A DNA stretch of 64,000 nt from Zooshikella harenae (GCF_018837975.1 NZ_JAGSOY010000016.1:24426-88425), one strand, 5' to 3'. Counted from the first letter of the stretch, positions 17,067 to 26,733 are shown. Numbers and translations are program-made. The notes: generated by a model from the letters alone, not told the origin.

Positions 17067-19762
17067 GTGCAATTGGGCAAACGCAGCTACAGCAGCATGG
17101 TTATCAAGAAGTTGTACTTTACTGGGCGGTTAAGCTGCAGAGTGGCGAGTGGATAGGGGATGAAACCCTTCGCTTGGTACAGTTGCAAGGTCAGGAAAAA
17201 ACGGGCGATTTGTTTCAGTTTCAACTTACCCTGCGTGGTAATACTGATACCAGTGGCTTCAACCTGACCTTTGATGATCTACTGGGTCAACCTATTACGA
17301 TTGGTATTGTTTATCCCAAGCTAGGCTCAACTCCGCAAGACTTCAAAGCTGCCTTGGCAGGTTCTACGGTGCCAGGCATGGTGTTGCGTAGCGGTATTGT
17401 TGCCAGTATGGCGATGGAGCAACCAGGGAATTATCAGTTGGTTATGCGGCCTTCACTGTGGCAGTTAACATTAACGAATGGTTACCAGATTTACCCGCAA
17501 TTATCATTACGTGATGTTGTTGCGAAGGTGCTTAAACAATTTGGTATTACGTATTCTATGATCGGTATTACTGGAAGTAGTAATTCTGCATTAACGAGAG
17601 TACAGGATTGGTTCCAAGCAGGGGAAACGGCATTAGCATTTATTCAGAGAATCATCAGAAAAGCCCATATTTTCTTCTATTATCAGCACCAGCCCTGGAT
17701 TGATGAGGTTGTTTTCAGCAATAGCACTGACTATCCCTGGGCGTTACCTGAGCAGCCAGAATTACGCTATACCTATAGCCATTTGCCTGAGCAGCATGAA
17801 GACGATGTCGTAACCCATTACCATTATCAGCAACAAATGGTATCAAGTAGTGTTGCGGCTACACAAACCCGTCAGCAGGCGGCCTGGGAGGCTGATACTG
17901 TCGCTAATACTCAGTCTTATGAAGGAAAAAGCGATGTTGCGCAGGGAACGCTACCGTTTTACGTTTACAAGATCTATCAATACGGCTGTAGTGATCAAGA
18001 GGCTCAAAGTGAGGCAGATACTCAACAGCAAATGATCAGTGCCTCTGCCACGGAGTTTTCTGGAGGCAGCCAGTGTCCAGGGTTGCAAGCAGGTTATAAG
18101 TTCTCATTGGCAAACCAGCAAGGCGAAAGTCATACCCCTAATCCCATTCAGCCTTCACTGGCTGGACAAACCTTTGTCATTACTGAAGTTTCTCACCAAG
18201 TTACGATTGACGGACAGTATCAAAATACCTTTAAGGCCACTGAACCTCAGGGCTTGATTACCGCCTTTTCTATTCAAGAAACCCATCAAGGCAGCGTGTT
18301 AGCGACAGTCGTTGATCATGGTGGGGGTGGGTCAGCTGTCAGTGCTGGGGAGTGGAAATATTACGCTCCTGCCGTATTTGATCTGGAGTTACAGCAGTGT
18401 CGTGATCGCAATAGTGCAGATTCAGTATTACAAGCTAAAGGGGTATTTGTGCAATTTAGTGTGCAGGGAGCACAGTCTGAGCCCTGTTGGGTCAAGCTGG
18501 CTGCCCATATGCAAAATATTCCTGAAGTGGGGGCAACAGTGATTGTGACGCGGGCCAATGATGACTCAGAGCTGCCGGAAATCCAGAGTATTGTGCAGAA
18601 TAATGGCACCAAAGTGGTAACCCCATCAGGTTGGACAGCATCCACTCATGTCGGCAGTCAATACAGTACGCAGTATGGTGATAGCCAAAGTATTCGCTTT
18701 GGTAAGTTATCTCAGGTGCGTTTAAGTGAAGCCATAGGTATTGTTCAGGAAGCTTATGATACAGGGCAGTATCGGGATAGCAGTTACTCACAAGGTGCCA
18801 GTTTCAGTTATGCGATGGCAGAAGAAGGTAAACCTGGCTTGTTGAGTAGAAGCAAGTCCTGGGGTTCTACTTACAGTGAACATTACGGGCAAAAAAGCTG
18901 GAGTCATAGCGAGATAGATAACTCGTATAGCGAACAGCTGATGATTGATACGGAAAGTCATAGCACGATTCAAAACAAGTCTTTGAGCTACAGCACCATT
19001 GGTGAAACTGAACAACACAGTGAAATACTGACCGATACCCGCAGCTACCACACCGTTAAAGGGCTCAGCTACAGTGAGTCAACGCTTGGCTCAGTTGAAT
19101 CCAAAAGCACAATAAAAGAAGACAATAAACAGGACTCAGTGATTAAAGGGGACTCCATCAGCTCCCAGCAAGTGGATGGTTTGAGCGATTCAACGCAGAC
19201 CATGAATCAGGTTAGTAGCGCCATGAGCGCCAGCACGCAATCCAGTACCTCTGCAATTGGTACAACAACCAGTGCCAATGTCGTTGGAAGTGCTACACAA
19301 GGCACTGTGACTGGCGTCAGTATGAGCTCTTCTGCAATAGGTCTCACTTATAGTGCCAATGTTGTCGGTAGCAGTACGGCCGTTAACATGACGGGGGCGA
19401 GTGTGAGTGATACTACGGTGGGCAGTAGTGTGGCGACCAACATCACTGGGGCCAGTGTTAACACTTCTATTGTAGGGGCAAGCACCAATACCAATATCAT
19501 TGGCAGTAGTACCGACATAGGTGTGACGGGAGCTTCAACACGAGTAAGTGTGGTGGGAGAAAGCTCTCAGGTCAATGTAACAGGGGTGAGTAATGATGTC
19601 AGTGTGGTGACATCCTCCAATAGTGTGTCAGTCAAGGACACCATTGCGGTTGTGGAGGTGGTGGCCAGTGGTGTGCGTTTTCAGACCAGCCCTGATTTAG
19701 TGAAAACGGAAATTATTGGCACTGAAATTTCGTTATTGTCAGCCATTAAGCTGATTATGTGA
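17063..19762 (+). CDS. vgrG: T6SS spike protein VgrG with C-terminal nonapeptide repeat array
   Basis: 899 residues. The gp27-like half (about 15-390) includes LVQLQGQEKTGDLFQFQLTL, the phage-type DLLGQPITIGI and QAGETALAFIQRIIRKAHIFFYY. The gp5-like OB domain (about 460-560) contains AHMQNIPEVGATVIVTR. The region from about 570 to 730 is Ser/Tyr/His/Gln-rich. Residues about 733-858 are fourteen nine-residue units of the type G-[AS]-S-x-x-x-x-[IV]-[TV], which should extend the trimeric beta-helical needle. A 41-residue hydrophobic tail follows with no toxin domain. The 3' end overlaps the DUF2169 gene by 4 bp. This is a structural spike, not an evolved VgrG with an enzymatic tail. Confidence 0.93.
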   Translation: MSAIGQTQLQQHGYQEVVLYWAVKLQSGEWIGDETLRLVQLQGQEKTGDLFQFQLTLRGNTDTSGFNLTFDDLLGQPITIGIVYPKLGSTPQDFKAALAGSTVPGMVLRSGIVASMAMEQPGNYQLVMRPSLWQLTLTNGYQIYPQLSLRDVVAKVLKQFGITYSMIGITGSSNSALTRVQDWFQAGETALAFIQRIIRKAHIFFYYQHQPWIDEVVFSNSTDYPWALPEQPELRYTYSHLPEQHEDDVVTHYHYQQQMVSSSVAATQTRQQAAWEADTVANTQSYEGKSDVAQGTLPFYVYKIYQYGCSDQEAQSEADTQQQMISASATEFSGGSQCPGLQAGYKFSLANQQGESHTPNPIQPSLAGQTFVITEVSHQVTIDGQYQNTFKATEPQGLITAFSIQETHQGSVLATVVDHGGGGSAVSAGEWKYYAPAVFDLELQQCRDRNSADSVLQAKGVFVQFSVQGAQSEPCWVKLAAHMQNIPEVGATVIVTRANDDSELPEIQSIVQNNGTKVVTPSGWTASTHVGSQYSTQYGDSQSIRFGKLSQVRLSEAIGIVQEAYDTGQYRDSSYSQGASFSYAMAEEGKPGLLSRSKSWGSTYSEHYGQKSWSHSEIDNSYSEQLMIDTESHSTIQNKSLSYSTIGETEQHSEILTDTRSYHTVKGLSYSESTLGSVESKSTIKEDNKQDSVIKGDSISSQQVDGLSDSTQTMNQVSSAMSASTQSSTSAIGTTTSANVVGSATQGTVTGVSMSSSAIGLTYSANVVGSSTAVNMTGASVSDTTVGSSVATNITGASVNTSIVGASTNTNIIGSSTDIGVTGASTRVSVVGESSQVNVTGVSNDVSVVTSSNSVSVKDTIAVVEVVASGVRFQTSPDLVKTEIIGTEISLLSAIKLIM

Positions 19763-22467
19763 GTGATGAGGCTATGCAGGTAATCAAACCCCATTCATTA
19801 AGCCTGTTACATAAGCCATTACGTATGCAACAGCGTGATCGTTGGGTATTGGCTGTTTTGGGTTTTTTTCCATTAAGCCAACCATGTGCTTGTTTTTTAT
19901 CTGAGCAAAAAGGTTGGCCTGACTGGGTTAAGCATTTACCTAAACAGTGTCCACCTGATGAGTTATTGATCAAGCCTGTGGGGGAGTGGCTATTAGCGGG
20001 ACAAGGTTATGCCCCTCATGAACCTGTTTCCTCGTTAATGGTGGGTGTCCAAGTGGGGTCTTTGGTGAAAAACCTGCGTTTAGTCGGTGATCGGCAATGG
20101 CATTACAACTTAGCGGGGCAAGTGGTTTTTACAGAACCTTTACCTTTTCAGCAGCAGCCTATTGATTATGCCCATAGTTTTGGTGGCAAAGGGTATAAGG
20201 AAAATCCTCTGGGGGTCGGCTTTATTCCTGCCTCACAATCACGGTGGCAGGGACCCGCTCAAGGAAAGCTGCCCAATATTGAAGATCCAGATACAGCCAT
20301 TACGAAGCCCTGGCAGCATTATGAGCCTGTGTCCTTTTTACCACTTGACTTGAGCTGGCCACAACGACAGCGTTGGGCGGGAACCTATGATCAGCAGTGG
20401 ATAGCCCAAAATTTTCCTGGTTTGGCTGATAACGCTGATCCACGTTTAGGTAATCGTGCAGCAATAGATCAACAGTTAAAGCAAGGTTTCTGGCAAGGAG
20501 GAGAACCATTCAGCCTAACCCACTTGCATCCAACACTTCCTGTCATTGAAGGGACTCTTCCGACATTTCGGGTGCGCAGTTGGGTGCGACAACAAAGCGA
20601 GGATACTTCAACATCCGATATTCATGAGTTATCCCTGAACCTGGATACTATCTGGTTTATTCCTGAGGCAGACTTAGGCGTTGCTATTTACCGGGGGACG
20701 TGCCAGCTCAATCATCCGGATGCGGAGGATATTCAGCAGGTGTTGTTAGCTTATGAGCATGGTGAAGAGCCTGTTCGTCCTTATCATCATTATCAACCCC
20801 TGTTAGAAACTGAAGGGCAGAGCCTCGAAGAGCAAGTATGTCGCCGGATGAATGAATCCTTACTATTGCCTTCTTTCATTAAGCCTTTACAGTCGAAGCC
20901 CGTCTCAACCTCTGCGAGTGATCAGCAACCATCAACGGAAACCAAAGCAGAAACGCAGAAGGCGGCCATGCAAGGTTATGTTGAGCAGCTCGTCAATGAT
21001 CAGCTGAAAACAAAGGAGGTACCAAAAGTTGCTGCACCCTCAGTAGGTAATAATGCTGTGAAAGCACTCCCTTCAGCTATGGATACTAAGCCGTTAAAAA
21101 TATCACCGCCCAGCTGGTCAGCGGTTCAACAAGGTAAACAAGATCTTTATCAGTGGCTCAAGCAAACGCGTGCTGTTGCAGAAGGCTATAAGGCTCAGGC
21201 AAAACATCAACAACAGCAGGCACGTGCTGCTTTAACCCCTCTGAAAGATATTGCTATTGAGCAGATAGGGGAAAAAAATTCATTGTCGCAAGGCTCAAAG
21301 CAGGACCCCTGGCAACAGCTTGAAGCAAGTTCACCAGCATCAGCTGATGCTGAAATTAACCATGAATCAGATGAGTCTGTAAAAAAAGCGGATGCATCTT
21401 CAGCGCCTGATCGTCTTCAGTTAGCAAAGTGGAAGCAGCAAACGGATCGAGGCCGTTATCAGGCCAGGCTGCATTCGCCTACCGTTATTGTGGTGGATGA
21501 TCAGCTGGACTCGAAAACCAAGCGGCATTTTATTGTTACTCATCTACAGCAAAACTTTTCGTTAAAAGGCATGGATTGCTCTGGGGCGGACTTACGAGGC
21601 ATCGATTTACAGGGAGTGGATGCCCAGGAAGCCATGTTTGAAAACTGCAACTTGCAGGGCGTTAACTGTTCTGCTGGAGACTTTCGAGGTGCTGTTTTTA
21701 CTGGGACCAATCTAGCAGCCGCAAATTTTAGTCGGTGCCAGTTGCAACACGCCAACCTGTCACAAGTGACAGCGCATGATACTTGCTTTGAGGGCGCGGT
21801 TCTTGACCATGGACTTGCCGAACAGGCTGATTTTACGCGCGCAAATTGTCAGGGGGTGCAAGCTAAACATTGGCGAGCGCGTGCATTAGTGTGTCCAAAT
21901 AGCCAATGGCAGTCAGCCGTTTTAGCCGATGTACTACTACTGGGCGCGCAAGGAACAGCATCTCAGTGGCAACAGAGTCAATGGCATCAGGTGATTGCTT
22001 ATCAGGCAGACTTTAATTTTGTTAATTGGCAGCAAACACGGTTCTCTCGTTGTGTGTTGATGGGGGCCAAGATTGAGCAGGCAAACTGTCAGCAAGCGCA
22101 TTGGCAACAAGTTTTTTGCGGTAGTGCCTCTTGCCACAACTGGCAGGGATCAGGCTTGCAGGCCTATCAGTGTAGTTGGCGAGAGAGTCAATTGCAGGGT
22201 AGTCAATTGCAGCAGGCACAGTTTGCCTATTGTGACTTCAGCCTAAGTGATTTATCAAACTGCCAAGCCAGTGATAGCCACTGGTACCGCTGTTTGTTTG
22301 GTCATACTCAGTTGCAGAAGAGTGAATTTACCCGCGCTAATTTTTTACAAAGTCGTTGTCGAAGTAGTCAGTGGTATCAATGTGAGCTGACTAATGCCAG
22401 TTTGATTCAAACAGACTTTACCCATGTTCGTCTGGAGGACTGTTTGCTAACAGATGTGTATCGCTAG
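19759..22467 (+). CDS. DUF2169 T6SS adaptor fused to pentapeptide repeats
   Basis: 902 residues with GTG start overlapping the vgrG stop (GTGA); ATG 19774 is an alternative. Residues about 20-330 are a DUF2169 domain (RWVLAVLGFFPL, FGGKGYKENPLGVGF, LDTIWFIPEADLGVAIYRG), known from T6SS clusters as an adaptor that helps load effectors on VgrG. A Gln/Ala/Lys-rich linker (about 370-580) leads to a pentapeptide-repeat domain (about 600-902: SGADLRGIDLQGVDAQEAMF and more), which should form a right-handed quadrilateral beta-helix. Its repeats are unusually rich in Trp, Cys and Gln. The next gene carries the same kind of repeats, so the two may be related by duplication. Confidence 0.85.
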   Translation: MSDEAMQVIKPHSLSLLHKPLRMQQRDRWVLAVLGFFPLSQPCACFLSEQKGWPDWVKHLPKQCPPDELLIKPVGEWLLAGQGYAPHEPVSSLMVGVQVGSLVKNLRLVGDRQWHYNLAGQVVFTEPLPFQQQPIDYAHSFGGKGYKENPLGVGFIPASQSRWQGPAQGKLPNIEDPDTAITKPWQHYEPVSFLPLDLSWPQRQRWAGTYDQQWIAQNFPGLADNADPRLGNRAAIDQQLKQGFWQGGEPFSLTHLHPTLPVIEGTLPTFRVRSWVRQQSEDTSTSDIHELSLNLDTIWFIPEADLGVAIYRGTCQLNHPDAEDIQQVLLAYEHGEEPVRPYHHYQPLLETEGQSLEEQVCRRMNESLLLPSFIKPLQSKPVSTSASDQQPSTETKAETQKAAMQGYVEQLVNDQLKTKEVPKVAAPSVGNNAVKALPSAMDTKPLKISPPSWSAVQQGKQDLYQWLKQTRAVAEGYKAQAKHQQQQARAALTPLKDIAIEQIGEKNSLSQGSKQDPWQQLEASSPASADAEINHESDESVKKADASSAPDRLQLAKWKQQTDRGRYQARLHSPTVIVVDDQLDSKTKRHFIVTHLQQNFSLKGMDCSGADLRGIDLQGVDAQEAMFENCNLQGVNCSAGDFRGAVFTGTNLAAANFSRCQLQHANLSQVTAHDTCFEGAVLDHGLAEQADFTRANCQGVQAKHWRARALVCPNSQWQSAVLADVLLLGAQGTASQWQQSQWHQVIAYQADFNFVNWQQTRFSRCVLMGAKIEQANCQQAHWQQVFCGSASCHNWQGSGLQAYQCSWRESQLQGSQLQQAQFAYCDFSLSDLSNCQASDSHWYRCLFGHTQLQKSEFTRANFLQSRCRSSQWYQCELTNASLIQTDFTHVRLEDCLLTDVYR

Positions 22468-22554
22468 GGTTCCGGTGCTACGCTCAACTATGGATCAGAG
22501 AAGTTATATCACTTTAAACAACGACCCATAAGGGTATCAAAAGGATGACAAGTC

Positions 22555-23625
22555 ATGGACGATGATGCATCCATTCCAAGCATAGAACAGTGTATTCAGC
22601 TTGGCTTGCCTATCAAGCAACGCTGTTTTGATGGACAAACATTGTTCCATCGAAACTGGGAGCAATTGACCTTTATTCAGTGCTCATTTCGTGGCTGTCA
22701 GTGGGTTTCCTGCAAACTGGATAAATCGGCCTTTATTGAGTGTGATTTTACTGAGTCACGATGGCAGTCAGTGTCACTGTTGCATACCAACTTTGTTCGC
22801 TGTCAATTGCCTGCGGCTTTGTTCTGTCCTGGTCACTATCAAGGTGTCAGCTTTTCTGAGTGTGATTTACAGTTGAGTTGCTGGGCAGAATGTCACTGGC
22901 AGCGTTGTGTCTGGCTGAAATGTAAACTGCAGGGCAGTCAATGGCTGCAAGCAACATTAATGCAGTCTTGCATGGTGGAATGTGAATTAAAAGCCGCCGA
23001 TTTTAGAAACACGAAGCTTCAACAATCAGCCTTGCTGGATGTGCCCTGGCGATCTATGACCCTTCAAGGAATGCAGGCTAACCAGTCGGTGTTAAAGCAA
23101 GGAGACTGGCAAGGGTGTGATTTGAAAGGGATCAGGCTCCAACAATGTAATCTTCAACAAGGTAATTTTTGCCAAGTGAATGCTGCCGGGGCTGATCTGA
23201 CGGAAGCTAATCTAAGTTTTAGCAAGTGGCAGCAAGCGATTTGTAAAGGTATTACAGCATCCCGCTCACTGTGGCTCAACGCTCAGTTACATGAAGTCGA
23301 CTTTGCTGAAGCCAGTATGGAAAGTGCCATTTTTCAAAAAGCGGACTTGGTTGGCTGTAGGTTTTTTCAAGGACAACTGCAAAAAACGTGTTGGCGATTT
23401 GCCAGTGTAAACACAGTCGATTTTAGTGGTGCAGACTGCAGTTATGCCGACTTTTCTCATGCGTTGCTAGTCAACAATCAATGGCTGGGTACGGAGCTAA
23501 ACCATAGCCAGATACATAACACTGAGGGGGATTTATCAGCTTGGCATCGTGCAGTCTATGTTCAAGGAACCGATGACAAGCTGCTTAACGCTGAGCAACC
23601 TATTCTTCACTGGGAACAGAACTGA
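22555..23625 (+). CDS. pentapeptide-repeat protein of the T6SS cassette
   Basis: 356 residues made almost wholly of pentapeptide repeats (A[DN]LxX type): AAGADLTEANLSFSKWQQAI and VDFSGADCSYADFSHALL are the clearest, with many Cys-, Trp- and Gln-rich variants such as CDLKGIRLQQCNLQQGNF. No signal peptide or other domain is present. It follows the DUF2169-pentapeptide gene by 87 bp, and such proteins are common partners in VgrG/DUF2169/DUF3540/DUF4150 cassettes. It is probably an accessory for effector loading; its exact role is not established. The repeat style resembles the C-terminus of the preceding protein. Confidence 0.8.
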   Translation: MDDDASIPSIEQCIQLGLPIKQRCFDGQTLFHRNWEQLTFIQCSFRGCQWVSCKLDKSAFIECDFTESRWQSVSLLHTNFVRCQLPAALFCPGHYQGVSFSECDLQLSCWAECHWQRCVWLKCKLQGSQWLQATLMQSCMVECELKAADFRNTKLQQSALLDVPWRSMTLQGMQANQSVLKQGDWQGCDLKGIRLQQCNLQQGNFCQVNAAGADLTEANLSFSKWQQAICKGITASRSLWLNAQLHEVDFAEASMESAIFQKADLVGCRFFQGQLQKTCWRFASVNTVDFSGADCSYADFSHALLVNNQWLGTELNHSQIHNTEGDLSAWHRAVYVQGTDDKLLNAEQPILHWEQN

Positions 23626-23664
23626 TTAAACAAAGTGATTCCGTTCTAGCATAAGGAGTATGCA

Positions 23665-24234
23665 ATGACCGTATTAAATACGCAGGTGCAGATGATGACC
23701 GAAGATCCTGTATGGCGGTTGCAGTGTCATCAGGTGAGCCAAGAGGAACGGGATAGTACCTGGCGGTTGGCAGATGGTCGCCGAGTTAAGCAAGCTGTGA
23801 GTTGCTTAGTGACTCCTAAGGTGGGCGATCACGTGCTTGTCGCAGAGTCCAATGGCACTGATCAATCAGGCGCAGAGTGCTTCATTGTGCATATTTTACA
23901 GCGTGAAAGCTGTGAAACTGTGCAATTAACGGTTCCTGGTGCAACACAAGTACAGTGGCAGCAGGGGCAAATTGCGTTACTGGCTAAAACCAAGCTTACC
24001 TTATTTGCTGCCCAGCAAGTGGATTTGGGGAGCTTAGAGCAGTTATTAATTCAAGGTAAACACCAGGTTTATACTGCCTGGGAAACAGCAGTCAGTCATG
24101 TCCAGGATTTTGTCCAGCAAGTGGATAGTTACACGTTGACGGCTAAACACTTACTAAAAATGCATGGGGAATATCAGTTATTAACGGCCGAAAAAGAAAT
24201 TAAAGTGGATGCTGATCGAATAACAATGGGGTAA
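23665..24234 (+). CDS. DUF3540 T6SS-associated protein
   Basis: A 189-residue protein of the DUF3540 family, found next to VgrG, DUF2169 and DUF4150 genes. The N-terminal half (GRRVKQAVSCLVTPKVGDHVLVAES) looks like an OB-fold, spike-like beta domain. The C-terminal half (LTLFAAQQVDLGSLEQLLIQGKHQVYTAWETA) has alternating residues as in VgrG needle tails. It may cap or extend the spike or act as an adaptor. RBS AAGGAG lies just before the ATG. No catalytic motif is visible. Confidence 0.8.
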   Translation: MTVLNTQVQMMTEDPVWRLQCHQVSQEERDSTWRLADGRRVKQAVSCLVTPKVGDHVLVAESNGTDQSGAECFIVHILQRESCETVQLTVPGATQVQWQQGQIALLAKTKLTLFAAQQVDLGSLEQLLIQGKHQVYTAWETAVSHVQDFVQQVDSYTLTAKHLLKMHGEYQLLTAEKEIKVDADRITMG

Positions 24235-24352
24235 TAGTCTGATCATATCAAGCTTTATTAGGCCTGATAAATTGAGTTACGTATAAAAGTAAGCTGGTAA
24301 GAATAATATGCCTGCAGAGAAGGGTATAAGTAAGGAAAAAAGGATGCGTTGA

Positions 24353-24748
24353 GTGTTTGCCAATAATAATTTAAGCGTTATGAATTTTGCATTTCCTGAT
24401 GTGTGCTATGAGCCATCTCCAGGCCCTGTACCATTCCCGTTGTTAAATATGGCATTTTCATCAACCCATGTGCCTAGTCAATACCAGTTGTATTTTGGGA
24501 CGGGCCTTGCCGAAAATCTATTAACAACAGGCACAGTAAGTACAGGGGATGAAAGCGGAGTTGAGCTAGGGATGGTGTCAGGCATGATTATTGGCCCAGA
24601 CCAGTACTTAATGGGGAGTACTAAAACGTATGTGGGCGTCGTTCCAGCGACACGTTTAACCAGTTTAACAGGGCAAAATGGTTATATTTCCAATGCCATT
24701 GGTGCATCACTGACACCTGGTCAAGTAAAAGTGTTGTTGTTGAGTTAG
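24353..24748 (+). CDS. PAAR-like DUF4150 spike-tip protein
   Basis: 131 residues from a GTG start at 24353, with AAGGAAAAAAGGA upstream. The N-terminus (FANNNLSVMNFAFPDVCYEPSPGPVPFPLLNMAF) and the central ELGMVSGMIIGP segment fit DUF4150, the PAAR-like domain that sharpens the VgrG tip. In many genomes DUF4150 is the N-terminal part of a large toxin; here it ends after the PAAR-like domain (LTPGQVKVLLLS) with no toxin extension. It completes the VgrG, DUF2169, pentapeptide, DUF3540, DUF4150 cassette. Confidence 0.8.
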   Translation: MFANNNLSVMNFAFPDVCYEPSPGPVPFPLLNMAFSSTHVPSQYQLYFGTGLAENLLTTGTVSTGDESGVELGMVSGMIIGPDQYLMGSTKTYVGVVPATRLTSLTGQNGYISNAIGASLTPGQVKVLLLS

Positions 24749-24796
24749 GCTCGATAACAAAACAGAGGTGAAAGACCCAAGTTTGCACAGGGATGA

Positions 24797-25288
24797 ATGA
24801 TGAAGAATAACACGTGCGGTTGGCTAATCTCCTTTTGCTGGGTGCTCATTATTGTCGTAATGAGTGGGTGCAGTGGTGTGACTGAAAAGATAACAAGCTG
24901 GTGGTCATCACCTAATGCTCTTAAGGAAATCGCGGTGGTGGCTGAACCAAAAGCGAATCAAAATTCTGCGACTGCCTTGGATATTGTTTTTGTGTATGAA
25001 AATGAGTTGGTTAAGCAGCTTCCTGATACGGGTCCAAAGTGGTTTCAAACGCGAGGTCAATGGCAACAGTTGTATCCACAACAGTTTGAGTGGATATCAT
25101 TGCAGGTTCCGCCTGGTCAGCAGGTTAAGCAGGTTACTTTGCCGAAGCGCGTGAATGAAGCGCAGTACATTGTTGGGTTTGCAAACTATCTTACTGAACA
25201 AGGACAATACCCGGTCAATCTCACCCCATTAACACAGGTTCAAATTCGTTTACAAGCGGATCGTATTGAGGTGGTCGAAATTAAATAA
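24797..25288 (+). CDS. tssJ: T6SS outer-membrane lipoprotein TssJ
   Basis: 163 residues with a lipoprotein signal (hydrophobic stretch ending VVMSGC-SG; Cys near residue 25). The mature domain (LDIVFVYENELVKQLPDTGPKWF...EWISLQVPPGQQVKQV) is the TssJ beta-sandwich that joins the outer membrane to TssM. It opens the membrane-complex half of the operon. The normal TssJ size is about 155-185 residues. Adjacent ATGs at 24797 and 24800 are both possible starts. Confidence 0.88.
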   Translation: MMKNNTCGWLISFCWVLIIVVMSGCSGVTEKITSWWSSPNALKEIAVVAEPKANQNSATALDIVFVYENELVKQLPDTGPKWFQTRGQWQQLYPQQFEWISLQVPPGQQVKQVTLPKRVNEAQYIVGFANYLTEQGQYPVNLTPLTQVQIRLQADRIEVVEIK

Positions 25289-25338
25289 TGGACCATTAAA
25301 GAGTGCAGGACGCAAAAATGAGATCAATGGAGTGATAC

Positions 25339-26733
25339 ATGAGTAATCGTTTGCCAGAAAAGATTCAATGGGCAGAAGGCATGCTTCTGACCCCACAACA
25401 TTTTCAGCAGCAGGATCACTATTGGCAGGCGATGCTACAGTTCAGCCGAGTCCTGCAGCAGCCTTATCACTGGGGTATCGTGGACTGTCAGCTTGATAAG
25501 GCCGCTTTACTTGAAGGGCAGTTAGTGATTGAACAGCTCTCGGCGGTGATGCCTTCGGGGTTATTTGTCCAGTTTCCTCCGCCTGAGCAGCAAACGCCTT
25601 TGGCTGTTGATCTCACTGAACTGAAGATGGGATCAAAATGTACTGTGCAACTGGCGGTCCCTCAACCATTGCAGGGTGGAGGACAAAGCCAGCCGATACA
25701 ACGTTATATAGCGGGTTCACAGCAGTTAGTGGTGGATGAAAATACAGGTGTAGGTGAGGTGGCGATTTATCGGATACGCCCCAAGTTGACGCTGCAAACA
25801 GGAGAGACATTACCTCCACAATGGGAAACACTTAAGCTCTTCGAGATTGAGTCGAGTCACAATGGACAGTTACAGCTAACCGATTACCATCCGCCGATGC
25901 TGTATTTAGAAAGTAGCGTGGTCATGGCTGATCAGGCGCTTATAAGTCGCGTTCAGCATCTGGTCCAACGGCTCCGAACAAAGGCTACTGAGCTGGCAGG
26001 AAGTACACCAGGTCATGGTGCTACTGCAAGCCCACAACAACGGCCAACCATTTATCAGCTTGTCTCCGTGCTCCCTGCACTTGAAGTGTTGGTCCGTTCA
26101 GGAAAAGTGCACCCATTTACGTTGTATTTGCAGTTAGCAGAAGTGATTGGGGCCCTGTCTCCACTGGAAGTAAGCCTGTTGCCCATGCGTTTGCCCAAGT
26201 ATGACCACAATAATATTGCTGCTGTTTTCCAGCCAGTGTTGCAGGCAATTGATAGGCTGATCAGTAAAGTCAATGTGGCCTATGATGCTTTACCCTTTGA
26301 AAAACAAGCGGCTGGACGTTTTATTCGTGTACTGGGGGAAAGTCATTTACAGGAACCATTGCTGCTGGAATTAACGCCACATCCAGGGCAGTCAAGCCGA
26401 CAAATGATGGAATGGTTAAAAACAGCGCGTATTGCCAGTGAGCAGGTTATGCCTATTTTGCGGCAGCGTAGGCTCACAGGGGCATTGGTGCGTCGCCTTT
26501 CAACCGCACAGTGCTCACAGTGGGGGTTAACAGATAATGGGTGTTGGTTTCTGCTGAGAAACCAACAGATAACACTTCAGGATAAAGCGGAGCTTGTTAT
26601 TGCTCAACAGCAACCACTGTGTATTGAAGGTTCGGTTAGTCAGACGGGACCAGCGGCAATAACGCTCTATCGGCCGCGGCGTAAAGTCACAAAAACGGTG
26701 AAAAAGGAACTGGCTGATGTCGATGCATGTTAA
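25339..26733 (+). CDS. tssK: T6SS baseplate-membrane connector TssK
   Basis: 464 residues. The start RLPEKIQWAEGMLLTPQHFQQQDHYW is diagnostic for TssK, the trimeric adaptor linking the TssF/TssG wedges to TssL/TssM in the membrane. The shoulder domain resembles phage receptor-binding proteins; FLLRNQQITLQDKAELVIAQQ lies in the C-terminal head. Length is typical (about 440-460). It overlaps tssL by 17 bp. Confidence 0.95.
   Translation: MSNRLPEKIQWAEGMLLTPQHFQQQDHYWQAMLQFSRVLQQPYHWGIVDCQLDKAALLEGQLVIEQLSAVMPSGLFVQFPPPEQQTPLAVDLTELKMGSKCTVQLAVPQPLQGGGQSQPIQRYIAGSQQLVVDENTGVGEVAIYRIRPKLTLQTGETLPPQWETLKLFEIESSHNGQLQLTDYHPPMLYLESSVVMADQALISRVQHLVQRLRTKATELAGSTPGHGATASPQQRPTIYQLVSVLPALEVLVRSGKVHPFTLYLQLAEVIGALSPLEVSLLPMRLPKYDHNNIAAVFQPVLQAIDRLISKVNVAYDALPFEKQAAGRFIRVLGESHLQEPLLLELTPHPGQSSRQMMEWLKTARIASEQVMPILRQRRLTGALVRRLSTAQCSQWGLTDNGCWFLLRNQQITLQDKAELVIAQQQPLCIEGSVSQTGPAAITLYRPRRKVTKTVKKELADVDAC

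Noticed and set aside
18361..19051. Several 87-99 codon frames antisense to vgrG
   Set aside because: Shadows of the vgrG coding sequence with no start signals or recognisable product.
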